Source of the DNA: Parietaria judaica
Taxonomy: Eukaryota > Streptophyta > Magnoliopsida > Rosales > Urticaceae
Length of the DNA: 64,000 bases
NCBI GenBank assembly: GCA_954871525.1
Contig: OX940871.1
Location: forward strand, 26,510,586 to 26,574,585
Reading direction: 5' to 3'
The notes beneath the pieces are model-generated. The model worked only from the letters and a program-made list of their open reading frames with translations, was not told the DNA's origin and did no database searches. Within the stretch, counting starts at the first letter, position 1. The number at the start of each line of letters is the position of its first letter. The position numbers and the translations under genes are program-made. Below are positions 1-11,482 of this stretch, in pieces.

Positions 1-261
1 TACGTCGTTCTTACTTTTGGCTTTGAAGAAATTTATTATGCTAAAAGAAGTGTTCAAGTTGCTGATTTTATTGATTTCTCAGTTATATGTTATTGAGGAT
101 TTATTATTTAGTTATGAAAATAAGAAATAAATTTTAAAAATATTGTTATCGATACTTATCAAAACTTATTAACAAATTAATTATTTATCGATGAAGAAGA
201 GAAAAATATTTAAAATATATATATAATTAATTTATATAGATAATATTGTAGGAAATACCTA
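1..261. other. AT-rich intergenic DNA
   Basis: No gene is visible. Scattered TATCGATAC/TTATCGATG motifs resemble the ends of the hAT-like family described at 24424-25729, so this may be a decayed copy. Confidence 0.5.
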
Positions 262-720
262 AATTAGGATTTAAGCTCATTGGGCTTTTCGGATCCGATC
301 CGACTACAATAAATGATGACGGGCCCACTCGGACCCGTGAGATAATTATGAGTAGGTTAATTAATTAATAATGACCTAATGGGCTTAGGCTCAATTACTG
401 AGCCCCAAAGCCATTAGGTCATTAACCTTTATGGGCTATTTAAGCCTCACTGCACCTCATAATTTGACACCAATCATTTCCAGAGCCTGAAAAATTCGCT
501 GCCTCCTCTAGAAATCTAGGCGTAATTTTTCATCCCTTGTGTTCTTGTTCGGTTCATCATCCAATCATCGTGAAAGACCTACCAGTCTGAATCCGTGATT
601 TTCGGTTAGACAATAACGTTCCCGCAATGAGGGTGGATAATCTAGAGGCTCGACATTTGTGGTGCTACGATCCAAACCAATCACAGGAAATCTCGCACGC
701 TAAATAGAGGGAAAATTGGC
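262..720 (+). mobile_element. Solo/relic LTR of a Copia-type element
   Basis: The segment shares its order of motifs with two other relics in the window (26650-26822 and 28445-28686). These are a GGGCCCAC..GGGCCC block, a TTAATTA-rich stretch, a block around AATGACC..ATGGGCTTAG, and a CATTAGGTCATT motif. A possible TATA (CTATTTAAG) follows near 446, then a moderately GC-rich leader-like part. No coding sequence for this element is attached. I read it as a solo or truncated LTR in plus orientation; the ends are approximate. Confidence 0.5.
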
Positions 721-1908
721 AAAAGTACCAGAAGTTTGGTAATGTGACGGAACCTTAAACTTTGCTTTCGAATATAGTCTAGATCATTAATTCGATGATA
801 TCCCATGTTTACTATTTCGGGATTGAGATAAAATCATCGAAAAACCCAATAGATATAGTGTCCAAAATAACAAATATAAAATCATATCATTTCATAATAA
901 TAGTAAGTACTCAATAAATAATCTTATCTCTAAAATAAGAGACTTTGGGGCTTTTGCCGCAAAATAAAAAAGTGAAAATCTTCAAGAAATTGAGTAATCA
1001 AAAAATAAAATACCCTTAAATAACAATTTATAATTAAATTCATCACTCCAATGTCAAAACAACAAGAAAAATTGATAATTTACCGCAAAATCACCAAAAT
1101 CCATAATTTTGTTATTTTTGCCGCTCAATGTGAAAATATAAAGAAATTGAGTAATATTAAAATAAATACCCCAAATTGAAATAATATATGTAAATTGTAA
1201 TGATAGTTATCATTCAAAAGTCAAAACAACTAAAAAAAAAAAAAAACTTGAAAAACCAAGAAAATCCCTAGGACTTGTGATGCACAAACATAAAACTTAA
1301 CTTTGAGAAACTAGCAGATCTTAAATAAAAACCTGCCGCTCAAATTGTATACTAATACTCATGAAAACATTCATGAAAACAATAAAATATACATATATAT
1401 ACTTCAACAATTGCAAAATACTACCCTTTGTAAATTATAAACATTAACTCTTATCTTTCATATTAATTCAAAACTGGGAAAATCCCCCAAAATGTCTACA
1501 AAAATAGTATATTTACAAGAAAACAAGCATGAAATCATAAATCTTTAACAATATTATTATTAACAAATAATAGATTTGAATTTGAAGGATAAGTAGCAAA
1601 GTTATCCTTTTTTTTTTACTAAAAATTGATAAATTTCACACTTTTTCATGAATAAATCCATCAATTATCCATCGATAAGTACAAAAAAATAACAATATGT
1701 GCGGTTAAGTTATCGAATAACCTCGAAAAGCGATAATTGAGCAATTATCCTTAGTAAAAACAGATTGGGAAAACATAATCCTTGGTTAAAAGTGTTATTT
1801 TTTTATCTTCCCAAACGTTAAAAGTGTGATGGGAAATTGCAGTATGAAAATAATAGCAAGAGCGGAAGATCATAAGTGGTCCGGAAGATCTTCAAGTGCT
1901 TGTGTTCA
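721..1908. other. AT-rich intergenic DNA, no gene seen
   Basis: The stretch is very AT-rich with no credible open frame. About 1560-1790 holds ATCGATAA-type motifs that resemble the dispersed hAT-like family of this window, but no clean ends were found. Confidence 0.5.
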
Positions 1909-1924
1909 GATCTCCTAAGCCTTT
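1909..1924. repeat. Target-site duplication, left copy (LINE)
   Basis: AGATCTCCTAAGCCTT occurs here and again at 5293-5308, exactly flanking the LINE remnant. A 16-bp perfect repeat next to a 3' A-rich tail fits target-primed reverse transcription. Confidence 0.8.
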
Positions 1925-4900
1925 TGGGGGTCGGACCATCGCGTCCTCCTCATTGATACGGCCGAAAAGCCCCCGCTCACGACGAGTAGTGCCTTTTCTC
2001 GAAAACGTTGGGCTTTTCAACCTGCGTGGTTCACCAACGAGCATTGCATAGTGATCATCCGGGAAGCTTGGTTAAAAAACCGAGATCAAAGCTTGGGGGG
2101 AAAATGCACTACTTGCCTTTCCGTGTGCAAGCATGCCCTCCGGCGTTAGGCGTGCTCCATCGAGACAAGCGGATCAAAGAACTCTCGGCGAAGCTCGAAG
2201 CGGTCAATAATGAGGCTTTCACATTGGAGAATAGGGGCAAAGCAAGGAGTCTTGGAGCCAAGCTTGAGTCACTTCTCTTAGGGGAGGAACATTATTGGAT
2301 GCAACGAGCCCGGTCGGATTGGCTTAAAGGAGGTGATAAGAACTCGGCGTACTTTCATTCTCGGGCAGTGCGAAGGAAGTCATGAAACTCCATCCGGGGC
2401 ATCTTCAACGAAGGCGGAGAGTGGGTTACTTCGTAGGTGGAAGTTCGGGATGTGTTTGATAGATACTTTACGGGCATCTTTGCTTCGAACGGTGCAAATG
2501 CGGATGATTTCCGCACCATTGTGGACGAGGATGTGAAAACGCTTCCGGCTGCACAACAAGCTCTCACGAGCGAGGAGTTCTCCGGAGATGAGGTTGACGA
2601 AGCCCTCTTCTCCATGGCCCCTCGAAAGGCTCCGGGTCCCGATGGCTTTCACGCCCTTTTTCTTTCAAAACTCTTGGGATGTGGTTGGCTCGGACGTTAG
2701 AAAGGAATGCTTGGACGTGTTGAATGGGTTTTCTAGCGCGAAACCGTGGAACGCCACCAATATTGTTCTCATCCCAAAGGTAAGAAACCCTTCGACGGTC
2801 AAAGACTTCCGCCCCATTAGCCTTTGCAACGTTATCGTCAAAATAGTTACCAAGGTTATTGCCAACCGGATAAAAGGTGCGCTTTCATCCGTTATCTCCG
2901 ACTCTCAAAGCGCTTTTGTCCCCGGTCGACTCATATCGGATAATGCCGCGATAGCTTTCGAGCTTCTTCACTCTCTTAAAATGAAGACGAAACAGAGAAA
3001 GGGAGTCCTAGCCATAAAGCGTGATTTGAGTAAGGCCTACGACCGTGTCGAATGGGGCTTCATTATCGCCATGATGGAAAGAATGGGGTTTAGCCGGAGG
3101 GTTATTGACGTGGTGCGGGATTGCATTTCCACAACGGTTCTTTCGGTGGTTCTTAACGGAAGAGCGGGAAAACCCTTCGTCCCCAAGCGAGGACTTAGAC
3201 AAGGATGCCCCTTGTCTCCGTACCTCTTTCTCATATGCGCGGAAGGGTTTGCCGCCCTTGTTCGGGGACAAGAAAGACTAGGTCTTCTTCGTGGATTTGT
3301 GTGTCGGCCCGCGGCCCCGCCGGTAACACATCTCCTCTTCACGGACGATAGCCTCGTTTTTTGCGAGGCGACTACCGAGGGTTGCCAAGCGATTCGAGCC
3401 ACATCCCCATGGTGGACGAGCTCGAAACTTACTTGGGGCTCCCAATCCGAGTCGGTAGAAACAAAGTGGCTCTTTTTAGCACTCTCACGGAGCGGGTCCT
3501 TAAGCAACTTCGAGCATGGAAGGCAAGGATGTTCTAGGCCGGCGGGCGAGAAGTTCTAGTCAAAGCGGTGGCCCAAGTGATCCCTACCTATACCATGAGC
3601 CTTTTCCGCATCCCAAACACCGTTATCAATGATCTCCACCGCCACATCGCCCGGTTTTGGTGGGGGGGCTCGGAGGAAAAACGTAAGATTCATTGGAATC
3701 GGTGGGATCTCATCGCAAAGCCAAAGAAGGAAGGGGGTCTTGGATTTAAAAACCTCGGGGATTTAAACCGGGCTCTTGTGGGCCGACTCACGTGGAGAAT
3801 TATCCAACACCCGGAGTGCTTGATGGCTCGGATCCTTAAGCCAAAATACTTTCCGGACTCGACGGTGCTCAACTTCAATTGTAAGGCTCAATCCTCATTT
3901 CTCTGCAAAAGTCTTTGTTGGGGTAGAGACTTGGTTCAGAGAGGTATTAGATGGCAAGTTGGTGCGGGGAAAATTAGAATGTTCAAGCAACCTTGGTTAC
4001 CTCGTGCCCGGGGCTTCACCGTTCTTACTAACGATCCCGACGACGGCTATCCTTGGTGCGTAGCCGACTTCATCACCAACGGTAAGTGGAACCGGGACCT
4101 CGTTAATTCGTTGATAATCCCTTATGACGCCGAAACCATCCTCAAAATACCCCTCGGTGTTGAGGACTACCAAGATCGCTTAGTTTGGCATTATGAGGAG
4201 AATGGAACCTACTCGGTTCGTTCGGGATACCGACTTGCTCGGTCGGACACAAGAGGGAAACTATCGGCTTCGGACTCCGTTGAACCACGTTGGTGGGCTA
4301 CTTTGTGGGGACTCCAAGTCCCACCCAAATTCAAGCACGTGGTGTGGAGAGCGTGGTTTAATTCCTTACCGACTTACGGCGCGCTCCAGGGACGAGGGGT
4401 TCCATGCTTACCTTTTTGCGTCTTTTGTGGTGAGATGCCGGAAGATTCTCTCCACGCGGTGTGGATTTGTGAGCGGGCTCAAAATATTTGGGAGTGCTCA
4501 TCGCTCCATCGGTGGGTTGAAAAGATGAGCCCGGGCCCGTTCAAGGATCTTTGTCTTCGGGCGCTCGACACCCTCACAACGAAGGACTTGGAGTTGTTTT
4601 GTGGTATTATTTGGGCAGCGTGGAGTGACCGCAACGACCGGATATTCGATCACCATATACAAAGCCCGACCTTGTGGGTCGAAAAAGTGGCGATTTGGTT
4701 CACAAGCTTTCATGAGAGCAACCGCACCACGGAGACCCTCGCGAAACCCAATCCGGTTTGGCAACGTTCTTGGAGTGTAGCGGCTAATGGTGGCTTGAAG
4801 CTTAATGTAGACGCGGCATGGGAAAAATCCTCGGGGCGAGCGGCAGTTGGTGTGATTGTCCAAGACCACCGCGGGAACCTCGTGGGGATGAAGGCTTTGC

Positions 4901-5268
4901 TCATTGAAGGAGTAGACTCGCCTTTAACCGCGGAATGCCAAGCAATCTTCCATGGGCTTCGCTTTGTCAAAGAGCAAGGTTGGCGGGTGACGGAGGTAGA
5001 AACCGATTGCCAGAAAGCCTCCCTTTTGGCGAATAGGGCGAATTATTATTGCTTGCAAGGTCCAATCTTAGCGGGCATCGATGCCTTAGCCCGGGAGGTC
5101 TTCCTATTCGGTGGATGTCATTGGACCCCAAGATCTTGTAACGAAGTAGCGAATCTTATTGCTAAGTCCCGCCTCTCGGATCTAATTCCCGATTTGTGGT
5201 TGAATAGATGTCCCGAGTGGCTTGTAATCCCCCTTCAAAGGGACTTGATCCCATGTTCCCGTTCCTAA
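1925..5268 (+). pseudogene. Broken LINE ORF2 (RT, zf-RVT, RNase H)
   Basis: The reading frame survives in pieces: about 1925-2382 (end of endonuclease and linker, closed by a TGA at 2383), 2437-2650, 2620-3410 (fingers and palm of reverse transcriptase, with FTDD where FADD/YADD is usual), then about 3425-5268. The last piece carries a run of Trp/Leu-rich thumb sequence, a zf-RVT segment (WRAWFNSLPT, then CVFCGEMPEDSLHAVWIC) around 4330-4500, and an RNase H domain at about 4795-5190. In the RNase H domain, LNVDAA, AECQAI and ETDCQ supply the acidic residues. One frameshift lies near 2650 and another, with probable loss of sequence, near 3410. An in-frame TAG lies at about 3535. No active protein is expected. 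Confidence 0.88.
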
Positions 5269-5292
5269 TGAATTTTTTTATTTTCAAAAAAA
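1925..5292 (+). mobile_element. 5'-truncated LINE (L1-type non-LTR retrotransposon)
   Basis: The element begins inside the end of the endonuclease domain (a GSDHRVLL-like stretch near 1930) and runs through reverse transcriptase, a zf-RVT segment and RNase H. It ends in a T-rich/A-rich tail at about 5275-5292. A perfect 16-bp duplication flanks it on both sides. Missing are the 5' UTR, ORF1 and most of the endonuclease, as in the many LINE copies truncated during target-primed insertion. Its base composition is clearly more GC-rich than the flanks. Several frame breaks make it non-autonomous. Confidence 0.9.
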
Positions 5293-5308
5293 AGATCTCC
5301 TAAGCCTT
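5293..5308. repeat. Target-site duplication, right copy (LINE)
   Basis: Perfect 16-bp match to 1909-1924, immediately after the A-rich 3' end of the LINE. Confidence 0.8.
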
Positions 5309-5639
5309 GACCTAAAGCCTAGTGGCTCCGAAACCTAGAGGTGAAACCTAAATCGAGAATTTAACTTTCCACAAATATTTATAAGTATTTCGGGGGTAAA
5401 AAAAATATTGTACACTTAAAAACACTTTGATCAAAATTTTAGGTACTTTGGCCGGGATTATCTTTTAAAATATAATAATTATAATAAAAAAAGGAGCCAC
5501 GTATTTATCACAATAATATCCGAAATTATCCGTTTAGCTAATTAACAAATTCTGAAACAGTCACTTGTAAATTATTATATGCTTATTCAATTAACTATTT
5601 AATTCTCCTTACGAAAATACCCTTTACGATCGGAGGCTG

Positions 5640-5678
5640 AGCGAAACCCTAGACCAAGACGAAGACGACGCTATTCCC
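5640..5678 (+). promoter_or_regulatory. Telo-box in the 5' leader of the three-exon gene
   Basis: GCGAAACCCTAG lies about 30 bases upstream of the chosen ATG. AAACCCTA boxes are common near transcription starts of plant housekeeping genes. The region above it is AT-rich; no unambiguous TATA box was assigned. Confidence 0.4.
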
Positions 5679-6662
5679 ATGACTCTCACGAAGTCGTCCA
5701 AGTCTCCGATGATGAAGAACGCCATGCTCAAATATTGGTCTCCGTCTCCGTCTCCGTCTTCGGTACGTGATTCGATTCGATTCCGTTGTTTTGTCGACGA
5801 TTTCTGCGATTTTTTCTTTCTGGTTTTTATTGTTTTCGTCCCGTTTTCAGACGAGAACGAGTGTTTCGAAGGGAAAAGTGTCTAATGCATCGGATTTGAA
5901 TGTGGAGAAGCGGAATTTGGATGCTCAGATTAAGTTTGTAAGAGTTGGAATTATGATCATCTTTTGTTTGGATATTCATTGTTTTGATTACTTTCTGGAA
6001 AATTGTCAAATTTTGTAAAGCTTCCATACGTAAAGTTTATTCCTTCATCCGTTGTTCAGATTCAGAAGAAGAAGAAGCCCGGTTTAGTAATGCCCGTTCG
6101 TAAGCCGACGACGGAACAATCCAAAAACAAAAGCGAAGAAGTTGGTTCTGAAATTGTTTCTGGTATTCGGTTCGAAGACGTCAAAAGCTTCTATAACTTC
6201 CATATCGAGTTCAACGGGACAATCCTAGACCCTATGCTCTCCGACGACACGAGAAGGACGTACTACAAGCTATGTCGCAGTCAAAACGCTTTCCTTCACG
6301 AGAATGTCATCAGTGGTGTGAACAAGTGGTTGATTCTCGGGGCGATTGCCGAGACCGCTACAATCGCCGAAGCTGTGAAAGCTTCACCACCGACGACTTC
6401 TCAGGTTGAATTTTTCACATGGGAGAAGTCGCTGAGGGCGTTCGAGCTTCTTGGCATGAACGTCGGGTTCTTACACGCTCAGGTATCTCGGCTCGCTGGT
6501 GTGGGAGCAAGAAGTTTTGCCGAATCTCCAGCAGAGGCGGCTTTGAAGGACATTGAGGCAAAGCTAGCGGAGCTGAAGGAAGCTTGCAATAGATTCGGCG
6601 GCGGTGCAATTCAAGGCGTCGGATCTCGAGCCGAGAGCTCCGAGCAACATTTACTCATTTAG
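5679..6662 (+). CDS. Plant protein resembling the C-terminal region of B3-domain (Os01g0234100-like) proteins
   Basis: I infer three exons, 5679-5762, 5851-5937 and 6060-6662, each joined in phase 0 with GT-AG borders (GTACGT..TTTCAG and GTAAGA..GTTCAG), giving about 257 aa. The first two exons encode a basic Ser/Lys-rich leader. The last exon carries the conserved-looking core: a SGIRFEDVKSF start, YYKLCRSQNAFLHE, an ALA-type helix (AETATIAEAVKAS) and FELLGMNVGFLHAQ. A predicted amphipathic helix (AALKDIEAKLAELKEACN) follows near the end. From memory this core resembles the region after the B3 domain in Os01g0234100-like plant proteins, but no B3 domain is present here. Function is unknown; the family name is a recollection, not a search result. 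The gene starts about 370 bases after the LINE insertion. Confidence 0.65.
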
Positions 6663-8360
6663 GGTTATTGATATTTACTACAATACCCTTTAATTCCTCT
6701 GTAAGATTTTATGATAACCTTAGGATTAATTTCTTTTAACATCGCAAATTTAAATTGTTAACTTGGGGAGCAAGTTTCATTGGCTATTGGTATCAATCAA
6801 ACCCAATCATAGAATACAAGTCAAAGAATTCTTTTTTAGGAAAAAAAAAAAAAAAAAAACCTTCAATGTAAGTAAGTGAAACTGGGTCTAGTACAGGGCT
6901 TTACTCCTTTTGCAACCTGGCCCCGGGTAGTTGGACTTTACGAAAATGGTTCCGATCTCTATCCCGGTTTGAAAAAAAATATAATTTTTTTTTTAAATCA
7001 AGAACCGGGCTGAGATTGGGCCAAAATCAGGTCAATCATGTCTAAAATATTTTTTACGAGTAAGTTCATTGAAAGTTAAAAAACGGGTTTTATTGATATT
7101 TTAGAATATAAAAAGTACATTCAAATCAAATAATAATCTAAACTAAACTTATAAAATTTTACTTGTGTAAACGCATACTTGTGTAAGAACGTGGTGTTGT
7201 ACTTCAGTTTTTAACTCCAACTCCACTTTAGTCTGTATTCGACCTTATTATAGACACGATCTTTGTTTTTTCTTTCTTTCCATTACGTTCGCCTTGTGTG
7301 CACATATAACCCCATCATATTCCATTAAATGAGTGAAAATGTTGTTGATTGTTTTTCCTTGCCGATTCTTTTCGAGCTTTCCGGTGCGACGATCGATTCG
7401 GAGCCAACGTTATGCCAAAGTAAATGGCCACCTAGAAAATCCACCGGAAGAGATACAACGGTGATGAAAATAAAAAAAAGGAAGAAAACATGTTTGGAAA
7501 TAATGTCTACGAGGGACTAAAAGATTTTTTGGTAGAGCGTATTTATCCATGTAATTATTGAACGAATAAATTGAATAAAAATTATGCATTCGTCATACGG
7601 TCATAGTATGTGTTTAGACCAAATAAATCTATGCCCATAAATATCAAGATTACGAAAAACGACGTCAAGTTGTGACTTAACAAGACACTCCTTTTTAGAA
7701 GGTTTTAAAAAGGAAGAATAAGTTTGTAATCTTAAAATCAACTGGGCAGTTGAATTCAAGTTTGATTGTTAAGGGAGCTTGTAATGTCGAGTGTTGTAAC
7801 AACGGGAGTTGGACTCCACAAGTTTACCTTAGATATCTCTCAACGAAGATATTTAACAACACCAGTGATGGTTAAAGATAAAAGTTAAATAACGTTTGTC
7901 ACTTTAATTTAACATCACACGTCAAGGAATTTTTCCTTAATAATCTTAATCCTGAGTGAACTCATAATGTAATGTGTTGAGAGTCTTGGGGGATTTGATC
8001 AGTCGATGGGTGAATTCCTTATTGGTGGGTCAATATCTCGACGATCAGCACCATAAAACTATCTCAATGACATTAGGTTCTTCACATATATGGAATTTAT
8101 GCACTGTGGGTGATTCTAACACCTATTATCACGTCATGCTTTGTCGTTGAACCGTATAAGTTCATCACACTCATCCTCTATTATCATTTGTATATATAAT
8201 TATGCATGTCGTCATTATATCTTTTTAAGACTTTTTTGCCTAAAAAATCTTGACGGTCCCGCCACAATTGCGAATCGTTCTTAGAGAACTCCGAATGCAT
8301 ATTCTATGTCCTTTCTACAGGACTCTTGATTCATTGCAATTTTTTTTCTAACAGTAAGAA
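6663..8360. other. Intergenic, no recognised gene
   Basis: AT-rich DNA with an A18 run near 6842. From about 7750 to 8340 the base composition is more balanced and looks like decayed mobile DNA (LTR-like leader text), but no ends, primer site or protein remnant could be identified. A 63-codon frame at 7329-7520 has no recognisable features. Confidence 0.4.
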
Positions 8361-8605
8361 GTCACATCACGTCAGAGCCAGTTTGGGAAGTATGATATTC
8401 CGGATAAGGGGTGATAGTGAGTAGTCACATCACTTCAGAGACGGTTCGGGAAGCGTGAAATTCTAGATAATTATGGGTTACAATGACAAGTCACATCAAG
8501 TTAGAGCCGATTTTTGAAGTGTGAAATTCCAAATAAGGGGTGACAATGAGTAGTCACATCACGTCATAGTCGGTTTCTGAAGTGTGAGATTCCAGATAAT
8601 TGGTT
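8361..8605 (+). repeat. Tandem repeat, about four copies of a 63-66 bp unit
   Basis: The phrase GTCACATCA recurs at 8361, 8424, 8490 and 8553. Each copy is followed by a diverged CAGAGCCGGTTTGGGAAG-like block, a GTGAAATTCC-like block and a GATAAGGGGTGA or GATAATTGG block. The copies differ at many sites, so the array is old or degenerate. No coding potential is visible. Confidence 0.8.
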
Positions 8606-8821
8606 ACATATACGACTGTGACACTTTACAAAAAAAAAATATATAACATGCCATTTTGACGTGGGTTTTAACGATGGAATGGAGCAACTCGTGAAATGTA
8701 ACCGAGTGTTTGCAGTACCAATGGAAGCTGGTCTAAAGTAAACAATAAAACCATTAGAGCCAAAAACTCAGTTTGTAAATCAACATTGTTAATCAAAGTT
8801 ACATATAAATTAACGGTGTTA

Positions 8822-8943
8822 CGAGATTGGAGTGGTCAACTCCCCAAATATGACTTTGGGTATTTTTACCACCATTTTTAAACTTTGGGTACCCGAGGGG
8901 TTCTTTGACCAAACTTTGGGTATTTTTGCCATCATTAACCCTT
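8822..8943 (-). mobile_element. One end of a foldback/MITE family
   Basis: In reverse complement this reads GGGTTAATGATGGCAAAAAT, then ACCCAAAGTTTGGTCAAAGA and so on. The same text appears in plus orientation at 41971-42112. The opposite end was not found, so this is a truncated copy. Confidence 0.65.
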
Positions 8944-9312
8944 TTTTAAATTGGTTAAATTGAGCTATTTCTTCGTTTTTTTATGTAACTTCATTTTGTA
9001 ACATTGTATATAATTCTGATACTGTGATTCTGACATAATTTGTTTTGTAATTTGACGTTTTTCAATTATTAAGAAAAATATACATTTAGTATTTTATGTT
9101 ATAAAAAATATTTTATGTATGAAAATATATATGAAAAAAATTTATAAGTTTTTCATCGATAAATCTATCGATAAGCGATTAATCCATCGATAAGTATCGG
9201 TAACGGCAAACGATAAATTTTATAGGTTTTCCATCGATAAATCCATCGACAAACGATTACTCCGTCGATAACGACAAACGATTTATCGGCAAAAACGGCA
9301 TTCAAATCCTTG
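8944..9312 (+). mobile_element. 3' part of a hAT-like non-autonomous element
   Basis: Nearly the same sequence forms the right-hand part of the complete element at 24424-25729. It includes the TTTTCCATCGATAAATC series and the terminal CATTCAAATCCTTG. The left part is missing; the element probably was interrupted by, or recombined with, the MITE end directly upstream. Confidence 0.7.
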
Positions 9313-10509
9313 GTTTGAACTGAGTTATATTTAGTATGAAATTATTGTGGTTAAACCTAGCCACGCATTACGAGAGAGAGAGCTGACACTATTGGCGTAT
9401 TATTAGTATTCAATTCAATATTGTAGTCAACAAAGAAGTACCATCAAAACCAGTAAAATTAATATAACTATATTTATCTTTATTGTGCACGGAAATGTAC
9501 TACTACTAGCATAGCAGTGTAGAGGTGGGAGAAGGAGAAGCTTGGTAGGTGTCACTGCCAGAATCATATGTTTTCTTTCAACACCCAATTCCCATTTGAC
9601 CATATTATCTCTGATTCTCTTAGTTTGACCAAATATTATTTATTATTTTCAATTAGCATTTCATATGCCACAACAATCAAAGATCTACATTGAAATCCGT
9701 ACGATTTCTATATTATTATAACACACTTCGACACTGCCATCACTTAGCTGTCACATTTATGGCACACTTAATTCTTGCACCTTCCATGCTCAGCCTTCAA
9801 AACTATATCTACCTCATTCATATCATATGTCTCTATATTTATAATCTATAGTTTTTTATTTTATTATCTTATGGCTGTGTATCGATCATATATACTAACA
9901 ATGTCCTTTTGTTTGAGATTCTAAATTCAAATCTAGAATCGTTTACGGGTTTTCGAGCTAGCGTTTCACGTTATATGGTACGCCAAATGTGGTTCTAGTT
10001 AATGAGCGCGTGTTGTATCTACGGAGTTTCAAAAGTGTAACTTCAAATTATTTTTCTCGAAAAGGATACATACAATTCAAACGTAACTTTGGTCTTATTT
10101 CGCTTCGATTTGACCCTCGAAAAAAATTATGTAAATAATAAAAAGAACAAGAGAGCTCTATATTGGAATTCGGCACAAAGGGTTTCTTGAACTGCAAAGA
10201 ATTTGTACATCAAACAGCCAAAAGTACACCAATTGTTACTAATACATCAGTACAAACAGAATCAGACAATACCTTCAAAAAAAAAAAAAAGACAATTCAA
10301 TGACAAAACTCTCTCTTTAACAACTTAGTACTACAAAGATCCCAAACCCTCTTATACATTAAAATGTAAAAATAAAATTTGAGAGTCAACAAAATAGGAA
10401 AACCACATGATTACCACAAAAGACCCTTTAATTAACCCATGATTAAACAAAAGACCCCTAAAAAAATTAATTATACAAATTGCCTCAACCAACTTTATAT
10501 GATTGCCAA
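9313..10509. other. Intergenic, no gene seen
   Basis: AT-rich DNA without a credible frame. The last 300 bases are the likely 3' flank and 3' UTR of the minus-strand DUF1645 gene. Confidence 0.45.
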
Positions 10510-11482
10510 CTATGTCCCAAACTCGAACTCTTCATTCATCAACTCCTGCAACAAGAAATTAAAAGAGCAATAAATAATCATAATCCTAAGTTCACAAAAC
10601 ATTATAAAATTATCCACGGGACTTTTTTTGTACATAGCGTCGACAAAGTCTATTATTAATTCTCTAAACTATGACTCATTCATTAAACTCCTGCAACCAA
10701 TTGAATTGATATACAATAAATGCAAAAAAATTAATTGTTTCTAACTAGAGAAAACAAAAAATTATTGCTATTTTGTGGCCTGATTATAAGCTGATTTCTA
10801 ATTAATAAGTATAGTGATAGCGACATAAGTACCTAATATGTAGACTTTTGTGGTAATATAAGAGAATAAACCCTAATAATTCATTTCAAGGACCTTCCAA
10901 CAACAAAAAATACAAATTATAATATTCTAAAAATGATTGTATTATTTTTCTGACCTGCGAGTTCTTGCTAACGTGCGTGTCCTCATGCAACGTTGCCTTC
11001 TCGGCCTTGCTCTTGGCGGGGGACCCACCGTGGGCCCTCTTCAGCCCCAGCAGCGACTTCCACCGCCCCTTCGCCGGCCGGAGAGTGACGTCATCCTCCC
11101 CCTGGAGAAGCTCTTCCCTCAGCGTCGTCACCCTCTGTGACGACGACGTCGAAGCTCCGTTACTATTGCTCCGCAAAGCGGAGTCCTTAAACGGCAAGAG
11201 CCGGCCCTTGAAGAAGAGCTCGTCGGCGCTCATCATGGAGCCCGGGGTCCGCGACGCCGCCGCCGAGAACTCGAAGTCCGACGAGGGTGCCGCGTCAGGG
11301 CCGTTGGGCCTGGAGCTCGCCCGCATGAGCTCCTGCCTCATCGCCTGTTGGGCGTCGACGAAGTCGTTGGAGAACGATATCCGGGGACTCACCTGCATGA
11401 AGTGACTGTGGTGACGGTGATGGTGGTGGTGGTGATGATGACCCATTTTGTGCTCTGAGTTGTACATGTCTAAGCATGCCAT
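10510..11482 (-). CDS. DUF1645 family protein
   Basis: The first exon is 11482-10955 and the terminal exon is 10545-10510, joined in phase 0 across a 409-base GT-AG intron (CAG/GTCAGA..TTGCAG). This predicts 187 aa ending ELMNEEFEFGT. The N-terminus MACLDMYNSEHK is followed by a His-rich run (about residues 15-27). Next comes the SPRISFSNDF motif (about 32-41), then a SADELFFKGRLLPFKD block (about 84-99), TLREELL, and a basic segment (KGRWKSLLGLKRA). SPRISFS and ADELFF..GRLLPFK are the signature blocks of plant DUF1645 proteins, whose biochemical role is unknown. The coding exon is very GC-rich against AT-rich flanks. Family assignment is from memory of the motifs. Confidence 0.85.
10546..10954 (-). 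other. Intron of the DUF1645 gene with a decayed duplicate of the last exon
   Basis: On the minus strand the stretch around 10662-10705 repeats the acceptor and terminal exon (TTGGTTGCAG/GAGTTTAATGAATGA). Spliced there, the protein would end EFNE instead of ELMNEEFEFGT. The true and duplicate acceptors are about 150 bases apart. Confidence 0.6.

Noticed and set aside
8341..8605. CRISPR-like repeat spacing at 8361-8605
   Set aside because: Units are contiguous and diverged along their whole length, with no conserved-repeat/unique-spacer structure, and the organism is a plant.
10937..11405. Plus-strand frames opposite the DUF1645 exon
   Set aside because: Shadow frames of a GC-rich exon whose minus-strand product has family motifs and good splice sites.
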